Source: Bordetella parapertussis (GTDB lineage: Bacteria; Pseudomonadota; Gammaproteobacteria; Burkholderiales; Burkholderiaceae_C). From it: DNA of 14,387 nucleotides. Numbering within the stretch: position 1 is the stretch's first letter; the number at the start of each line of letters is the position of its first letter. Of the stretch, positions 14,040 through 14,387 are shown in pieces. Both the position numbers and the translations under genes were made by a program. Below the pieces are notes generated by a model that saw only the letters and a program-made list of their open reading frames with translations, was not told the DNA's origin and ran no database searches. The stretch covers positions 1 to 14,387 of the forward strand of contig CAMDCZ010000044.1 in the NCBI GenBank assembly GCA_945890735.1. Reading direction: 5' to 3'.

Positions 14040-14387
14040 TCAGTGGGGTTCAGCCATGGATGATCTGACTGACACCCAAGCCTTGCGAGCAAACACAAAC
14101 AAGACACCAAGGAAAAACCCAGCCATGACGGCAAGGAGAACAATCAAGACTGGAGATCGGCCCACAGGGTTTGCCGGGGAATACATAGGAGCAGCCAAGG
14201 AGATTGGTTGGGTGTTGGGTGCGCTCAATGCCACATCTAAGTCGGCGATTTGGTTTCTCAGCTCTTTGATTTCATTTTCTTTGCTGATGGTTATTGACAA
14301 CCAAAGAGCGGTGCCAGAAAACTTCTCGTCTTTGAACTTGAAATCAGGTTTTTGCGCAGACAAACTGCTGGCAAAGACCTCGGCCGC
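14040..14387 (-). CDS. C-terminal part of a Wzz-like polysaccharide chain-length/co-polymerase protein (partial)
   Basis: The frame is open through the right edge, so the 5' part is missing; 115 residues and the TGA stop are visible. The order of parts is a polar beta/loop segment, a charged helical stretch likely to be a coiled coil ('KENEIKELRNQIADLDVAL'), a Pro/Ala/Ser-rich linker ('LAAPMYSPANPVGRS'), one membrane helix ('VLIVLLAVMAGFFLGVLFVF') and a short basic cytoplasmic tail. This is the layout of the C-terminus of Wzz/PCP proteins, which set the chain length of O-antigen or other surface polysaccharides at the inner membrane, where the linker and second membrane helix are Pro- and Gly-rich. 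No catalytic motif is visible, so the family call is tentative; another single-anchor membrane protein is possible. The DNA from about 14230 to 14360 is clearly AT-richer than the neighbouring genes. It converges on hrcA with 22 bp between stops and no terminator seen. Confidence 0.6.
   Translation of the reverse strand, partial: AAEVFASSLSAQKPDFKFKDEKFSGTALWLSITISKENEIKELRNQIADLDVALSAPNTQPISLAAPMYSPANPVGRSPVLIVLLAVMAGFFLGVLFVFARKAWVSVRSSMAEPH

Noticed and set aside
1..14387. CRISPR arrays, transposase genes, phage or toxin-antitoxin/defence genes
   Set aside because: I saw no regularly spaced direct repeats, no terminal inverted repeats with transposase text and no defence-family motifs; the window is packed with identified housekeeping genes.

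Overview
The window reads as a stretch of a betaproteobacterial chromosome, most likely Burkholderiales and probably Comamonadaceae. This is inferred from the gene order, the protein wording and the high GC content, not from a database search. Almost every base is coding. No gap between genes exceeds about 110 bp, so no stretch of more than 300 bases lacks a gene. Nearly all genes are conserved single-copy housekeeping genes, and I see no CRISPR array, insertion sequence, phage gene or defence cassette.

Layout, left to right. (1) 1-1621, plus strand: the 3' end of an M16-family peptidase gene, then rsmD (16S rRNA methyltransferase), coaD (coenzyme A synthesis) and a YfhL-type 2x[4Fe-4S] ferredoxin, closely packed as a probable operon. 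(2) 1642-7676, minus strand, read right to left: a TPR protein, lolB, ispE, tRNA-Gln(TTG), prs, rplY, pth and a small exported Lys-rich protein. This joins outer-membrane lipoprotein insertion, isoprenoid synthesis, PRPP synthesis and translation. Two intrinsic-terminator-like hairpins break the run, one between tRNA-Gln and prs and one between rplY and pth. (3) 7717-9590, plus strand: mutM and mutY, the two glycosylases of the 8-oxoguanine repair system, overlapping by 16 bp. (4) 9541-12976, minus strand: nadK, recN and rapZ, joined by successive 4-bp ATGA stop/start overlaps. (5) 13016-14017, plus strand: hrcA, the heat-shock repressor, divergent from nadK. (6) 14040-14387, minus strand: the 3' end of a coiled-coil plus membrane-anchor protein that resembles the C-terminus of Wzz-type polysaccharide chain-length regulators. 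Its upstream half is visibly AT-richer than the rest of the window.

No previously undescribed system is evident. The points most worth a second look are the right-edge junction, which may be the border of a surface-polysaccharide region; the terminator/attenuator-like hairpin just upstream of prs; and the small exported Lys-rich protein whose start lies inside the unusual proline-rich tail of pth.
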